Part shown: positions 1-10,710 of the stretch, piece after piece | How the letters are laid out: each line of letters opens with the position of its first letter | Position numbering within the stretch: the first letter of the stretch is position 1 | Notes under the pieces: model-generated | The model's input: only the letters and a program-made list of their open reading frames with translations | Told to the model about the DNA's origin: nothing | Database searches by the model: none | Origin: Calonectria ilicicola | Taxonomy: Eukaryota; Ascomycota; Sordariomycetes; Hypocreales; Nectriaceae | Length of the DNA stretch: 64,000 bases | Reading direction: 5' to 3' | NCBI GenBank assembly: GCA_020809705.1 | Contig: CP085832.1 | Span: forward strand, 558,001-622,000 | Position numbers and translations under genes: made by a program

Positions 1-68
1 TTATAAAAAATATTATTTTAGAAGAACCTATCCTTATAATATTCAACCTTAATAAGCCTATAAAGCTA

Positions 69-1998
69 GAAACCAATATATCGGACTTCGCTCTAAAGGC
101 CTAGATCAGATAATAAGATAAATAAGGAAACCTATATTCTATAGTATTCTACTTATATAAGTTATATAGCCCTAAGCTAAACTACTTTATTTATAATAAA
201 GAATTCCTTATTATTATTAATACTTTTAAAAAATTTTAATAATATCTTTTAAAAAGTAATTATAAAATTATAATATATATTAATTATAAAAATATTACTT
301 ACTTTATAATTATTTAAAAATTTAATAAAAGATAATTATAATATATAAAATATTTATCTAAATTTAATTATTAAATTATTTATATTAAAAAAACTAAGAA
401 TAATTATACTAATATAATTAGCTACCAACCTAACTATAATATAAAAAAACCAAAAACACAGAAAAAACTATTAATCTATAATACTAATAGAGGATTAGAA
501 TAAGCCCTAATTAGTAAAATAATAATAGAAATAAAGAGAGTAATCGCTATTATAAGAATAGGAGGATTGCCATATGTAACTAGAACCACTACTATAGAAA
601 TACTAATATAATAAGTAAAATAAGGTAATCTACTATTAAAGAAAATTAAAGAATATAATCTAATACTTTTAAAAGAAGAAAAAATAGATTACTTATAAAT
701 GCTAGAGGAATACTAAATGAAGTTAATAAAGGATATTTATAAATATCCCTTATATAATTATAAAGGCATTAATAAAACCCTTAAATAAGTTAAATAGATA
801 TTTTCCTTTAGTAAGATAAAAAAGAAAGTTAAATAAATATATAAGAAATATAGCCTATATTAATACTTTAAAAAACTAAGATATAAACTATATAGATTAT
901 TATAACCATCCCCTATTATATAATAATTATAAAACTTAATTATAATAGACTTTATTATTAACCTCTTTTTATTAATAGACCTTATTATAGAAGTATATTA
1001 TAATAGTATTTTTATTATTATTAATTACTTTATAAAAGTAGTATATTACCTTCCTTATAATAAAATAATAAAAAAGAAATAATTTGCTTACCTTTTCTTC
1101 CAATATATAATTATTATATATAGATTACTAATTGAAATCATTTTAAATAGAGAATAACCATTTACATCTAAATTTTAGCAAAGCCTAATATCCCTTATAA
1201 GGCTAAACTATAAGCTAAGCATAGCTTTCCACCTTTAAACAAATAGGCAAACTGAACACTAAAACCAGGAAATCAAGTAATATTTATAATACTATATTAA
1301 TTACAAGTAAACCAATTAAATAAAAAAATTACTTATTATATAACTAATACATAATACATCCTATAATTATAATATTAAAACAATACTAGTAAAAACTAAC
1401 TTTAATTTTATATTAAATACTTACTGAGCCCTCTTAGAAGGCATAATTTAAGCAAAAGCTATAATTAAGTTAAATAATCTAAGAAAATTATATAAAAAAA
1501 TAAAAATAAAACTTAAGTTTATTTATAATATAATAAAAAGATATTATAACCTAAAAAGGCTAAAGGGATTATCCTTCTTAGAAGAAGATATAGTCTACCT
1601 AGCAACAAAAAATCTTATAATAAAAAGATAAAATAAAAAAATCAACTTTATATAAATTAAATCATACCTAATTAAAAAAAATATCAGAAAATAACTATAA
1701 ACTTGACCTCCTAGACAACATTAAAGTTCACTCTATCTTCTATATTTCACTATTAGAACCTAGTAATAATATCTAAATTAATATAAAACCTAACTACAAA
1801 TTATAAATAAAAAACCTAGAAGACTAATAGAAAGTTAAAAAAATCCTATAAAGAAAAAAAAATAAAAAATTCAAAATTAAATAAAAAGACTATAAAGAAA
1901 TAACCTAGGAACCTACTAAATACCTTATATATTACTTAAAAATACTAAAAGTATTTCTCCAAAATCAATATAAAGGAAATCAAGTAAACCACTTTAAT
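69..1998 (+). pseudogene. pol remnant: RNase H, integrase and chromodomain
   Basis: From about 69 the frame reads like the RNase H core (E-T-N-x-S-D-F-A-L, then a F-Y-x-x-K-L motif before L-N-Y). Around 705-850 lies the integrase zinc-binding region (Y-K-G-I-N-K-T-L). The catalytic core spans about 930-1260, with the first Asp near 948 (I-I-D-F) and the family signature F-H-x-x-T-N-R-Q-T-E at 1227-1260. At 1819-1998 a chromodomain can be read (K-I-L, then K-D-Y-K-E-I-T, stop for Trp, E-P), which places the element among chromoviruses. Many codons are stops and at least one frame change is needed, so this is a relic and not a gene. Confidence 0.8.
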
Positions 1999-2630
1999 TA
2001 ATAACCCTATAATCCTCAAGCAATTATACCTCCAATAATACTAATACCTTAATACACTCCTTTTTTCTAATTTATTTAAATCCTTATAATCCTAAGAAAT
2101 TATCTCCTTTACCTTCTTATGTAAATAATGCTCCTAAGTGCATAAGCACTATAATTAAGCTAGAGTATTTATTAAATCTACCTTAGTCTTTTCTTTCTTC
2201 TTATTAATCTAATCCTTCTTATAAAAAACCTACTTAATTAAAAAAAAATAAATATATAAAAGTAAAAAAAGAAATATACTTATAAGCCTAAGTAAAAATA
2301 TCTTTAAAATTATAATTAGAATATTTATTCTTTATATAAAATTTATAATAGTTTTTTCCCTTAGCTATAATATAAGATAACTATCTAATATAAAAATAAG
2401 CTAAATAATAAAATATCTTAAAACCAAATTTATTAATTAATTTAATAATATTCTTTTAATAAACTTTAATTATCTTAAAATAAAATATAATCTTAGTAAT
2501 ATAATCTAATATCCTATTAATACTTAGATTATAAAAGATAAAAAAAGGAAAAAATATATAATAGTTATAAATAAAGAAACTAGCTTATTTACCTAGCCTT
2601 AAAATAAGATTAATAAGAGGAGGAGTATTA

Positions 2631-3242
2631 TATTATAACCTAAATACTTAAAGGCAGTAATTATAGGTAGAACCTCAACCAATTATAATAAAATTATTCT
2701 AGATTTATATAATTAATTAATAAAAGTAAAATTAAATAATTTCTATTTAATATTACTAAAGATTATAATAAATATTATTAAACTAATTCTATTTAATTAT
2801 TATAATAATAGAACCTTAAATATAATAATATATAAACAAATTAGACCTTACTATAAGAAAAAGAACTAATCAGCTTTTAATATAATTTAATTATCTTAAT
2901 TATAATTAACTATTACCTAATATAATACTTCTATTATTTTATTTACTATAACATACCTAACCATCCTACTAATAATAAACCTTTCATTTTGATTGGTTTA
3001 TTAAGTTGGGAATTGACCAGATTGTTATATAATCTATCTATATACTATTATATTTAAGATTCTATTATTACAATAGTTAAATGAAGTTGGTTTGATAATA
3101 TTTATTACAATCCTTAGTGATATTGAACGGGGGCTGTTCGACTTTACTTTTATTAGCTGGTTATATGGGTCCAGGGTAGTTTTGTTATGATTAGTTAGGG
3201 TTCTGCCTGTGGTTACTGCCTTTGGGTGTTTGGGTCATAACA
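2631..3242 (+). repeat. 3' LTR of the Ty3/gypsy relic
   Basis: The left edge TATTATAACCTAAA and the right edge TTTGGGTCATAACA are inverted copies once three G-to-A or C-to-T changes are allowed in the left edge, as expected for LTR ends mutated by RIP. A purine-rich stretch just upstream (AAGAGGAGGAG) suits a polypurine tract. The length is 612 bp. The left half is almost pure A/T, while about 2985-3242 keeps ordinary base composition. The partner LTR is off the window, so the boundaries cannot be confirmed by LTR-to-LTR comparison. Confidence 0.7.
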
Positions 3243-4400
3243 GAATATAATATTAAAGATATAATAATATTAAATAAAATTAAGGTTTTTATAAATAAAG
3301 AAATTATTTATAAGAAGTATTCTATAAATTAGTTTTATTTTTTTTAGCTTCTAGGCTATAATATTAATTATTTAATAATTCTAATTTTCTCTTTTTATAT
3401 TAAGTTTATAATTAAATTATTTTTTAATTAAAGTATTATTAAACTTTTTATTAATAATAAAAGAATAATAATTAAAATATTTTAATTATTAATAAGCTTA
3501 ATATATATTATTAAAGCTAATATTAATTTAAATTATAATAATATATTTATTAATATTAATTATTATATATTTTTTTAAAATAATCTTTATAAAGAGAATA
3601 AAAAGAAAGAAATAACTTTATTAATAATATTAATAATATTAATAAATATAAGTAACTCTTTATTATCTAATTAAAAAATAATTAGCCTAATATTTTTCTT
3701 TATTTAAATTAAAAATAACTTTAAAATATTATTAATTTAACTAATTTAAAATAGTATTTTATTAAAATTCTAAAGATTAATTTTTTTATTCTTAATTTTA
3801 TAATAAAAGCTTTATATTCCTTAAATTATATCTTTAAGTTAAAGATATTATATTTAATAATAGCCCTTAGAATCTCTTTAACTTTAAGCTTTTTAAAATA
3901 AAGCTTTAAATATTAGATTTAAAAGTCTTTTACTTATAATTTAAAAAGCCCTATTATAATACTTATAATATAATACTTTTTAATAAAATTAATATAATTT
4001 AAAATATATACCTTTATAATTATAAATATACTTTTTTTAATAAATTAAATATATATAATTAATATATATTTCTTATTAAATATTAAAATTATTAATTTAT
4101 TTTCTTTATTAATAATTAAAAATAAAAACTTTTTAACTTTTAAAAAAATTATATATTTCTTTATTAATAATAATATTATATAATATAAATAAATTATTTT
4201 AAATATAATCTTCTATTAAAATAATATAAGATTTTTATAAATTATATATATAACTATCTTACCTACTAAATATACATATACTATATTTACTATAACAACT
4301 CTTAATTTCTCTAAAAATTTAATCATAATAAAATAAGATCACAATAAATATATTTCTTTAATTTAAATCAATTTAAACATAAAATAATAATATTATAGTA
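3243..4400. other. AT-rich degenerate DNA, unidentified
   Basis: This stretch has the same A/T-only look as the retrotransposon but I could not read any domain on either strand. It may be a second mutated element next to the LTR. No gene or RNA is supported here. Confidence 0.5.
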
Positions 4401-4441
4401 CATTAAGGTTTAAAAACTTGGATATGCCAACTACAAAGATA

Positions 4442-4518
4442 CGGGTTATGTTACCGCCCCTCCAGAGGAGAGGCGGGGGCTTAAGCCGCCCCAGCGTAGC
4501 AGCGGCTTAGTCAACCCG
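4442..4518. other. GC-rich three-way-junction inverted repeat at the edge of the AT-rich block
   Basis: An outer stem (CGGGTT 4442-4447 with AACCCG 4513-4518) encloses two hairpins: 4454-4476 (CCGCC-x-CTCC loop AGA GGAG-x-GGCGG, one mismatch) and 4482-4509 (TAAGCCGC with GCGGCTTA). It lies just inside the point where the AT-rich block ends. It has no tRNA A or B box. It could be the end of a transposon, a GC-cluster-like mobile palindrome, or a structured RNA. Confidence 0.45.
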
Positions 4519-5474
4519 GCGGGTACTCATCAATATCTGTTGCTATATTTTTGGGGGTTGTATTTCGGCTACCCCTGTAAGATCGTCCAATTCAACTGAC
4601 CATGGGCTTGCTAGAAGCAGCTCGGGTGCCCCAGCAAACAAAATGGCGAGGAAAATTCTGAACCATTCTGTTATGGGATCGGTGGATTTCCAGTTCCTCG
4701 ACTTTACCTCTGCGCAACCATTGATCTGATTCTCAGTTTGACTAGTCAAGTGGTGGGGACATAATCCTAATACCTAAGTAATTTAGCAGAACAAACGGAC
4801 CGCACTCACATCGTCGTCTATGGGGTGGGCTTAGCGGCTACAGTAAATTTGTAGAGAAAACAGAGGGCAAGTGTCATTTTAAAAACAAGACTAGCTTACC
4901 AAGTTGAATATGTCTTTTGTTAAAATATATGTTTGAAAGCGCAATATTCAGAAATATTAGAATACAAATAATTGCTTTATTATTCTTCAAGTTATTCTTT
5001 TACAAATTAAAAAGGTTTCAATCTTTACTTTAGCATTAGTCTTACTAGAATTTCTAACCCACACCAAAATAGTAATGAAAGCGAAAGCATGTCCTGTCTG
5101 GGCAATCTTGCATAATAGAATTTAATTAATCTAAATTTAGAGTACATGTATGCGTTAAGCGGGAGTGATAACCGGAAGCAGCACTTGATCCAAAAGACGC
5201 TTTTGATACCTCGAAGCCTATAAGCACACATTTGCCTTCTAAACTCGCATTGGGAAGAAAAGAAATAGATGTGTTGGCATTACCACCACATTTAAAGCGA
5301 AATCTGCGTAAAAAGTCCCTTTTCTTGGAGCATGGTTTAGCGATATTGGCATATGGAGAGTAGTCAAAATATCTATTCAAAGAAGGGTCAGCGTCACAAC
5401 TTCACACGCAAATATTCCAAACTGAGCGCTTACCACTTTTCCTGCAAGAGAAAGGAAGCCTAGCGCAGGCAAGG
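4519..5474. other. Intergenic, no supported gene
   Basis: Base composition is ordinary again. A 68-codon minus ORF at 4543-4749 has no recognisable motif and no start context I trust. Nothing else is seen. Confidence 0.4.
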
Positions 5475-5990
5475 CTAGAAGAGTGCCAGAGGGTTGGTAG
5501 CGTTCGCAGGCAAAGATTCAATAACGTCCCAGTGCTCCATGATGCAGGTTCCATTGAATCGGAAAATATCAACGATAGCCTGAAGAGGAGAATCCGGACT
5601 TTCGGACTTATAGTGGACGTAGGCAATGGAATTAGCCACAGCCACATGCACCAAGGTAGTTGTGGTGGTCGTTGAGTTGGCTACAGCCGAAAAGGCGTCG
5701 ACGAAACTTTGGCGCCCGCTCAACACCGACGGGTTATGCTGTATATAGTTCACATCCAGATGTGCGGCCGTGCCGCTGACATTTCGAGAGATGTAAAATT
5801 TTTGGATGAAATCTTCGAAAATTGCGGCTTGAGTTTGAGCATCTGCAGGCGTAGGCGGACAGAAATGGGATTTGGGGTGCATGTGCATGTACCCTACTTT
5901 GTGCATTCCTTCATGGTCATTGGCTGGGTGTGGCGTTGCTGACACCCAAGTAAATGCTAGCGCAGATGCAGCGAGGTGAAAAAGCTTCAT
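5475..5990 (-). CDS. Secreted SnoaL-like (NTF2-fold) protein, 171 aa
   Basis: The single-exon ORF starts with a clear signal peptide (M-K-L-F-H-L-A-A-S-A-L-A-F, likely cut after A-T-P or S-A-T around residue 19). The rest matches the SnoaL-like polyketide cyclase/NTF2 fold: an N-terminal helix (Q-A-A-I-F-E-D-F-I-Q-K-F-Y), the H-N-P motif near residue 85, a V-H-Y-K-S strand and the C-terminal E-H-W-D-V-I-E signature. N-glycosylation sequons (N-V-S, N-S-T, N-G-T, N-A-T) support secretion. Family members are cyclases, isomerases or hydrolases with weak sequence constraints, so the substrate is unknown. It shares the E-H-W-D-V-I signature with the cytosolic paralogue at 9421-9885 and is transcribed divergently from the esterase at 6857. 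Confidence 0.85.
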   Translation of the reverse strand: MKLFHLAASALAFTWVSATPHPANDHEGMHKVGYMHMHPKSHFCPPTPADAQTQAAIFEDFIQKFYISRNVSGTAAHLDVNYIQHNPSVLSGRQSFVDAFSAVANSTTTTTTLVHVAVANSIAYVHYKSESPDSPLQAIVDIFRFNGTCIMEHWDVIESLPANATNPLALF

Positions 5991-6856
5991 ATTGACACGA
6001 ATAATGAGAGTAGCGATAGAACGGTAGCTATAGTATGAAAAGCAAGAATGAATGTAATAAGTTGCTGTATAAAAATACTAGCAGAACAAGGAATTTATAC
6101 CTGAAATCTACCAAGTATCTCACCGCACACGTGGAACACTGCTTCTAGTTGGGCTGTTGTCGTCCATGACTGACCGCCCTCAGTGATCGTTCAAAATCAT
6201 TGCCCCCCTGCCACAACCAAATGAAAGCACGGTCCGGTAAAATGAAACCCAAGAGACGAGGCAGAGGGGCAGTTTACGCGTCAGCAAATCATGAAACTGC
6301 CGGTGAGCGAGAGCACTTGGTCTCAGTTCAAGGCCATGTCCCTCTCTCCCCCAATGATTATCTTTCATTATTGAGCTCCCGAACTTAGAGTAAAATTACT
6401 CCACCCAACTTGATGTTGGGAGAGATTAATAAAGTTCGCCGGCTTCTAACAGGATTCGCAGACTGCCCAAAAGGTTAATAAGCTTGGATTCACTTTCGGC
6501 GTCTTTATCATGAGGGATGCTAGGGCCAACCTCCAAAACTGTGAGCATGTGAAACGCGAGCCTCCGCAGTAATGCCTTCGCACTAGCCTCCGCAATAACG
6601 ACTTTATACGAGCCTCCGCAATAACGACTTTATACGAGCCTCAGCAATAATGACTTCATATGAGCCTCCGCAATAACGACTTTATACGAGCCTCCACAAT
6701 AACAACGAAGAACTATACGGAGCCAATCAAATCATGTAGATGAAGACGAACATTTAGGATGACTGTTGCAAAGAAAGGGTCTATACTACTGGGCGATGCC
6801 TCCAGAACCATCTCTTTCTATCCACAGCAAAAGCAATTTCGATACACAAGCTAAAA
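5991..6856. promoter_or_regulatory. Divergent promoter of the secreted SnoaL-like gene and the carboxylesterase
   Basis: The 866-bp gap between two divergent ATGs holds the 26-bp repeat array at 6558-6703, which is made of the cluster element CCTCCGCAATAA. No gene is seen. The array is 154-299 bp upstream of the esterase ATG and 568-713 bp upstream of the SnoaL-like ATG. Confidence 0.55.
6558..6703 (+). repeat. 26-bp tandem repeat, about 5.6 copies
   Basis: Copies begin at 6558, 6584, 6610, 6636, 6662 and 6688. Each contains CCTCCGCAATAA or a one- or two-base variant (cores at 6561, 6587, 6613, 6639, 6665, 6691). Copies 3 and 5 are identical over 26 bases. The same core recurs singly in the other promoters of this cluster. 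Confidence 0.9.
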
Positions 6857-8655
6857 ATGAAGACGACAATCTTGAACCATCCTCAACTCGGTGCCATCCG
6901 CGGGAAGTTGGAGCACAAGGCTGTTCGATATCTTGGTTTAAAGTATGGAGACTTGGCGCATCCTCTAGGGACAGCGACTTTGTGTTGCAAATTCACCACT
7001 AATCCATTTGATGCCACCGATTATGGGTTAGTTATTTTGTGCGGAGTTTTATTTTATTTATTGACAGTTCTAAATAGTCCTGCTGCTGTTCAGTTTCCAC
7101 AGAGTTGTGAAATCGAGCATGCTTTGATCCAAAAAAGCTTACCTATTCCAGGGAAAGGATCATTTTCCGAAATCGATTGCCTCAATCTGAACATTACTCT
7201 ACCTTCAGATACTCAAAAGGAAGCCAAATTGCCAGTACTTGTTTGGATACATGGTGGCGGACTTTGCATGGGAGCCAACAGTTGGCCACAGTATGATCCA
7301 AGCAAGCTGGCTATTTTTTCTTCGGACCAGAATTTTCCCATCATTATGGTCAGCATAAAGTATTTATATCCTCGCTTACTTTATGGCTTTATTTAACCAG
7401 AGATGTAGCTATCGTCTTGGAATCTATGGATTTGCTACAACAGAAGAGCTACGAAAAAAGGGTTTCAAGCCTAACAACGGTTTGCATGATCAGAAACTTG
7501 CCTTGAAGTGGATCAAGCAGAACATCTCTGGATTTGGAGGGGACGCAGATAACATAACTGTGATGGGGCAAAGTGCAGGAGCAGGTAATAAAACTAATTC
7601 TGCGTTCATATAGCTGAGCTGATATATCGCAGCATCTGCGTCTCTTCATCTTCTATCGGACCAACCATTGTTTAGAAGGCTCGTCTGTCTAGGAGGATCT
7701 CCACTTCTACTTCCAACGCTACCCTTTGAGTTGGCAGAGAACTTTTATGCGGAGGCATTGTCAAATGTGGGAGTATGGAGTGAAATGGAATCGTCGTTGT
7801 TAGAAGGACAACTGTCTGACCAGCTCGGGAAGGCACTTGCACCATTTCAACCTACGTTCCCTGCCATAGATGGAGACGTTGTTCCACGCTTTCTGACATA
7901 CTCACATATTACGGGTAAAGATAAAGCTTCCCTTCCTGGCCTGAAATGGTGCGAGGAGATTTTGATCGGCTGTTCGGCAATGGAAGTACGATAAACCCCG
8001 CCTTCACTACGCAGCAGCATGCTAATATATTTAGTCTACCATCTTTCAATCGAGACTTGTTGAGAGTAAAGATTTCCTGGCGCCTGCTCTCCAAAGATCT
8101 CTTCAGACTATATTTCCAGAAAAGAATCCAACAATTGAGACTTTTCTTTCGGACTATAGTATCGGTGGCACAAATAACGATGAGTCATATAACGGTGTAT
8201 TACAATTTCTCCAAGACTTGCTATTTGTTGCACCAGCAGTTACTATAGGTCGTGCTTTTAAAAGGAGTTATATTTATTCCCTGGAAGAGCACAATCCTTG
8301 GGCTGGGCCAAGTGCCGGAAAAGCCTCACACATCTTTGATGTTGCACTTCTATTCCAGAATTATAGTAAAAATCTCTCTCAGGACCAGAATAGACTTTCT
8401 GAGGCATTTGGATTAGATATTCTAAAGTTTGCCAATGGTATCCCCCCCTGGGAGGCTTATGAAAAGCCGGTTGAGAAGATCAAAAAGTATCGCTCGGCTT
8501 TGGGAAAACAGTCAGCTGACGATTATCCGATTTTGCTCAGAAGGTATGCTGTAATAAGTAAATACATTGATGAATTGGGGTTTGAAGGCTTGTCACGGGC
8601 TTGGATGGACTTGGAGATGCATGTTAAATCTGTGGCCAGCGCAGCTTCTAACTAA
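6857..8655 (+). CDS. Type-B carboxylesterase/lipase, five exons, 533 aa
   Basis: Exons 6857-7026, 7078-7359, 7409-7584, 7633-7985 and 8035-8655 join in frame. The fourth intron (7986-8034) has a GCTAAT branch site and removes what otherwise looks like two frameshifts. The protein hydrolyses carboxylic esters by family: oxyanion motif H-G-G-G, F-G-G-D, nucleophile elbow G-Q-S-A-G-A with Ser near residue 207, and a catalytic His in A-S-H-I-F-D near residue 426. There is no signal peptide, so it is probably intracellular. It is a little short for the family (usually 530-580 aa) but looks intact. It belongs to the 5-17 kb cluster and has the 26-bp repeat array in its promoter. The substrate is not predictable. 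Confidence 0.85.
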
Positions 8656-9420
8656 GATTCAACTATTGGACTTTACTTGAATGACATACTGCATTTGTGT
8701 AAAACCTGTTAAGCTGCTCCTTGTTTTCACAGTTTGAAACCACTCTTGCATTTTGAATAGGAATAAACAAAACCTATTGGTGAGCTTCGCTTGATGCTTC
8801 CTCGGAATCAATTAGTGAAAGCAGATCTCTCCAGAAATCGCGCTCGATTTGTGACTCCTGGTGAGGGGGTGGATGATGCGCTGAGTAAACAGCCGGCTTA
8901 TCCAGTACCAGAAGTTATTTTAACAAGCCTACGTGGCGAAAGCTTACTCTTGGTCCCGTAACCACCAACCTCGGCTTTTCACAGCTACTACTTCAAGGAA
9001 CCACAAAAGTCGGTGAAGGTTATAGCGGAGGTGGAACTATCGAAATGGAGATGCTCATGCCTTCAACGCTTGTATACTTGAAGAATCATAATTGATCGGC
9101 CAAGCTTATAGCGGAGGACTATGGATCAAAACGGAGGTTCTCGCAGCGTCAAGGCTCCTATTTTTGAAGATTCATACGTCACCCGACACACCTAGCCCCA
9201 ATTCAATGTAGTAATACTTTAGAACTGAAATATTTAAAGACAAAGGTATGCCCTCTGCGTTTCCTTTCATCAAATGCAACACCCAACTACACATTCAACA
9301 TATATACCGACTTTGAGTCCTAGCTTCTCCTAAGAAGAAATGTCAGCATGTTAGCCATACCCGAGAGTGCCCCGTATATGCTAAAGGACACGTACAGAAT
9401 CTATCACTAAGCGATTCGCG
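8656..9420. promoter_or_regulatory. Promoter region of the second SnoaL-like gene with two TTATAGCGGAGG elements
   Basis: No gene is seen. Two copies of the cluster element lie in reverse orientation at 9020-9031 and 9106-9117, 401 and 315 bp upstream of the ATG at 9421, each at the head of a 71-bp duplicated unit. Confidence 0.5.
9020..9176. repeat. Diverged direct duplication, two 71-bp units
   Basis: Units 9020-9090 and 9106-9176 align without gaps at a period of 86 bp. They share TTATAGCGGAGG at the start, ACGGAG/ATGGAG and CTC in the middle, and TGAAG..TCATA at the end. The most conserved part is the promoter element itself. Confidence 0.7.
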
Positions 9421-9885
9421 ATGTCTCTCTCAGAACTTGTCGAGAAAGCGTATGCCTCGATGACCGACCAACCCACCCACACACCTGCTCAAGTTTCTGC
9501 CGTCAAAACCCTGCTAGAGCTGTATATCGCTACATTTGTTCTCAAGGACTACGATGTTACCCATCGCCTCATCCACCCGAACTATAAGCAGCATGATCCT
9601 TTGGTAGGCGACGGTAGACAATCAATTATCGATTTCTCCAATGTGATGGAGCGGAAGGTAGCAGAAGAGACTGGAAAGCCAGGGGGCGTGCCGGAGATTT
9701 TTTTCAAGAGAGTTCTGCTCGATGGCGACTACATCTTTGTGCATGTTCACTCTCTGAGATGGCCCGGTGACCGTGGAATTGCGGTGATGGATTTATTCAA
9801 ATTCCAGAACGGATTTTTCACCGAACACTGGGATGTTATTCAAACAGTTCCGGAGGTCTCCGGGAATTCGAACACAATGTTTTAA
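9421..9885 (+). CDS. SnoaL-like (NTF2-fold) protein, cytosolic, 154 aa
   Basis: The ORF has no intron. It has the SnoaL-like pattern: helix S-A-V-K-T-L-L-E-L-Y-I-A, Q-H-D-P near residue 60, a V-H-V-H-S strand and the terminal signature E-H-W-D-V-I-Q. There is no signal peptide, unlike the paralogue at 5475-5990. Such proteins often act as cyclases or isomerases on small aromatic or polyketide-like compounds, but many are uncharacterised, so no reaction is claimed. The promoter has two copies of the cluster element. The neighbouring esterase, SDR and monooxygenase suggest a shared pathway. Confidence 0.85.
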   Translation: MSLSELVEKAYASMTDQPTHTPAQVSAVKTLLELYIATFVLKDYDVTHRLIHPNYKQHDPLVGDGRQSIIDFSNVMERKVAEETGKPGGVPEIFFKRVLLDGDYIFVHVHSLRWPGDRGIAVMDLFKFQNGFFTEHWDVIQTVPEVSGNSNTMF

Positions 9886-10710
9886 ACATTGGGCTATTCT
9901 GTGTATTTAAGATTATATTAAGAACTGAATAGTGTAGTCATGCCACAGGACTGGAGTTTCCGGTCCTGTTTCCATTCATCGAGACTCTCTCACTTTGTGA
10001 TCGAGTAAACTCAATCCTTTATGTTCATGATAAGTTTGATCGATCCGTCTGTAGCTATGCTTTCGTCTAGCGAACACCTCTCTCTAAGGTCCACAATGCA
10101 CAGGGCCACGCAAGTGGTGGCTGAGGACGAGACAGTAAGAAAGCCAAAGTATAGGACTTAATCGAAGAGCTATTTTATGATTAATTTCAGAAGGTCAGCC
10201 TCCACGTTGATATTAGACTCGGTACAGACCAAATATTTCAGGGACTAGGTTGAAAAGGGACGAATAAATAAGACATTCCCTCTGATAATCGCGCCAATTT
10301 AAATCTAGGAGGCACTGGCTATACTATTCTCTACTATCTCTGATGCAGCTCTCAAGGATACACTCAGATTGCTAAAAAAAAAAAAAGAAAAAAAAAAAGG
10401 GTTTCACCTAGCATGAATATCTTTGAAGGAAGTGAGGGTCTGTTGCACTATTGAACGTACTTGACTCTGACTCAAAGACACCTGGGTTGCACTAACGGAA
10501 TGGCAGAGATGTCTACAGCGCTTATGGCTGTTTTAGGCTGCACTCCTCTAGCTAGGATTCTTGGTCGAATCTCGCACCGGATCGAAACGACTGCAAGCTT
10601 GGTTGATGGCTAATCTGGTAATACACCGACCCCGGGGCAAAATCACCGGCAAATATGAACCGGTATCAAGGTTATTATATTCTACATGTGGAGCACAAAC
10701 GTTCCCATAA
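9886..10710. other. Intergenic between convergent genes; A-tract at 10374-10398
   Basis: No gene is seen. A long A-run broken by a single G lies at about 10374-10398. This is the 3' side of both flanking genes. Confidence 0.4.

Larger units (their letters stand above)
1..3242 (+). mobile_element. RIP-degraded chromovirus-type Ty3/gypsy retrotransposon, 5' end outside the window
   Basis: The block is very AT-rich and crowded with TAA/TAG/TGA codons in all frames. Plus-strand translation still follows the order of a Ty3/gypsy pol: RNase H, integrase, chromodomain, then a purine-rich tract (about 2615-2625) and an LTR ending at 3242. Stops sit where CAA, CAG or CGA codons are expected, which fits C-to-T change as made by RIP. 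The 5' LTR, gag, protease and most of the reverse transcriptase are not in the window. No intact ORF remains, so the element is dead. The assignment rests on motif order and is quite sure; the exact family is not resolvable here. Confidence 0.85.

Noticed and set aside
4543..4749. 68-codon minus-strand frame beside the AT-rich block
   Set aside because: No motif and no promoter evidence; compatible with chance.
7946..8248. Apparent frameshifts in the carboxylesterase near 7990 and 8065
   Set aside because: An intron at 7986-8034 with a GCTAAT branch site joins the frames without any shift and gives a continuous family match.
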